A stretch of 64,000 nucleotides of DNA from Pseudolactococcus sp041800635. GTDB taxonomy: Bacteria; Bacillota; Bacilli; Lactobacillales; Streptococcaceae. A program made the position numbers and the translations under genes. The DNA lies in contig CP181259.1 in assembly GCA_047833645.1 (NCBI GenBank), forward strand, positions 620,001-684,000, in the 5' to 3' direction. Shown here piece after piece: positions 62,892 through 64,000 of the stretch. Numbering within the stretch: the first letter of the stretch is position 1; each line of letters opens with the position of its first letter. Below the pieces are notes generated by a model. The model made no database searches, was not told the origin of the DNA, and saw nothing but the letters and a program-made list of their open reading frames with translations.

Positions 62892-63030
62892 GATGATGAC
62901 CTTTCTATTTTCCATAAAACAGTTGTGATATTCATAAGTATAGAACTTTTCCAGAAAACTTTCATGGGACTTAAGACTTATTTTCACAAAAAAAATAACG
63001 CGCATACAAAAAAGTTACCCGACGGTAACT

Positions 63031-63345
63031 TTAAAATAACAAACGTAAGAGGGCCATGGCAACGACACCCGTCAAAACAGCTAACATCAAAGATTTCCGC
63101 CAGTAGCCTACCACCATGGCCGGTATCATGGCGAGACATCTCAGCCCGTCCAGACTCGGTAGCGCATTGGGGTGCAAGACCAAGAGCTCAGAAACCATCA
63201 AACTGGTCATCATCGAGAGCGATAAGTAGTTTAAAAAGCGTTTAAAGAAGGCTGGAAATTGGACCAGCTTAGCCAGCGGGAAAGGTAAAATTCTGGGTAG
63301 CCAGGTGACGATAACGCTGAAAAATAAAGCAAGATAAAAATACAT
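63031..63345 (-). CDS. azlD: Branched-chain amino acid transport protein AzlD
   Basis: 104 aa with three to four membrane helices (YLALFFSVIVTWLPRILPFP, LSLSMMTSLMVSELLVL). Starts in a TGATG overlap with azlC. With AzlC it forms an exporter of branched-chain amino acids or analogues such as 4-azaleucine. Confidence 0.88.
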   Translation of the reverse strand: MYFYLALFFSVIVTWLPRILPFPLAKLVQFPAFFKRFLNYLSLSMMTSLMVSELLVLHPNALPSLDGLRCLAMIPAMVVGYWRKSLMLAVLTGVVAMALLRLLF

Positions 63346-64000
63346 CAGACCACCTCTGTCTTTCTAGCGACCTTTGGCCTTGACATCACGGCGCCAATTA
63401 AAGCACCGATAATTGTCGCAATCAAGACAGCCACATAGCTAGAGGTGACAATCCCTGCGACACCATAAATCACGGCTGAACTCACCAAGACGGTCAAGAC
63501 AATCCTTAAAGGCTCTGTTTTCACCATAGAGTCTAAGGTCAAGACTAATAGACCTATAAACATGGCCACTAGTGCATAATCGATGCCAAACTTTTCCGGA
63601 CTCGGAATGAGATTGCCTACCGCTGCTCCTAAGAGGGTCGACACGATCCATGTCAGATAACTCATCACGTTGACACCCTGCATCCAGGCTGTTGTGATCG
63701 GTGTATTAGTCGCATATTCCAAAACCATAAGGCCAAAGGATTCATCGGTCATCAGGGTGCCCATGCCGATGCCGGATTTGAGGGACTGGTGGGGGAAGAT
63801 TTGCGTGGCGGTCAGGCTTTGGAGGAACATGCGGAAGTTGACGAGGAAGATGGTTAGGGTGATAATGGCGATTGGTGCGTGAACGGCCATCATGGCGATG
63901 ATGATGAACTGACCGGAGCCGGCGTAGAGGAAAATGGACAGGCAGGCAATCTGCCAGAGGCTAAAGCCCTGGGCGATGGCGACAATGCCAAATGCCGCGC
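63345..64000 (-). CDS. azlC: Branched-chain amino acid exporter AzlC (5' end outside the window)
   Basis: The frame is open to the window edge. Upstream of the internal ATG at 63893 it continues with family-typical AFGIVAIAQGFSLWQIACL and YAGSGQFIIIAM, so the real start lies beyond 64000. Further conserved blocks: ITLTIFLVNFRMFLQS and MTDESFGL. About 218 of about 235 expected residues are present. Coupled to azlD. Confidence 0.9.
   Translation of the reverse strand, partial: AAFGIVAIAQGFSLWQIACLSIFLYAGSGQFIIIAMMAVHAPIAIITLTIFLVNFRMFLQSLTATQIFPHQSLKSGIGMGTLMTDESFGLMVLEYATNTPITTAWMQGVNVMSYLTWIVSTLLGAAVGNLIPSPEKFGIDYALVAMFIGLLVLTLDSMVKTEPLRIVLTVLVSSAVIYGVAGIVTSSYVAVLIATIIGALIGAVMSRPKVARKTEVV

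Overview
The window looks like a Lactococcus-type chromosome (Streptococcaceae). Reasons: low-to-moderate GC, a lipoate ligase-pdhABCD operon, the gene sets pepF/O-methyltransferase/prsA/alaS and mmuP-mmuM-coiA, a single-lipoyl E2, a CTP-responsive pyrG attenuator, CcpA (cre)-like sites, and IS elements typical of lactococci and streptococci. Species was not determined. Almost all core genes lie on the minus strand.

Layout. 1-6 kb: pyruvate dehydrogenase operon, read lplA-pdhA-pdhB-pdhC-pdhD, with a promoter and a cre-like site. 6-10 kb: a small alpha/beta hydrolase, then a decayed repeat-rich surface protein gene with two frameshifts. 10.2-12.4 kb: sugar-gene remnants (class II aldolase tail, PfkB kinase tail) separated by an IS5-type element whose transposase is itself broken. 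12.4-24 kb: alaS behind a T-box and a LURP-one-like gene, prsA-like lipoprotein, O-methyltransferase, pepF, S-methylmethionine uptake and use (mmuP, mmuM), competence gene coiA, and a Gfo/Idh/MocA oxidoreductase.

24.0-36.2 kb: an integrated 12.1-kb satellite-like element (resembling phage-inducible chromosomal islands) bounded by a 23-bp direct repeat that overlaps the start codon of the oxidoreductase gene. It has a tyrosine integrase with arm-type repeats at both ends, a CI-like repressor with divergent operators, a VapE-type replication ATPase next to an iteron/AT-rich candidate origin, an ArpU-like regulator, and many small unrecognised genes. No capsid, tail, lysis, terminase or conjugation genes were recognised. 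It is the least explained part of the window.

36.2-52.8 kb: NlpC/P60 hydrolase, fhs, mepB-like gene, a membrane-anchored protein of unknown role, HU, DUF2140 and SGNH genes, degV, hemolysin III, dnaE and DUF2929. Two ISL3-family copies with identical transposase proteins sit here in inverted orientation, each with a perfect 8-bp target duplication. One lies 7 bp upstream of the NlpC gene's first start codon; the other interrupts an ABC transporter gene already damaged by a nonsense codon and a frameshift.

52.8-64 kb: pyrG with a classic attenuator, a CtpE-like P-type ATPase, a GNAT acetyltransferase, a UPF0340 gene, a vitamin cluster (ECF S component, pyridoxal/HMP kinase, truA), a MacB-type ABC transporter, and azlD with azlC running off the end. 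No tRNA, rRNA or CRISPR array was seen.
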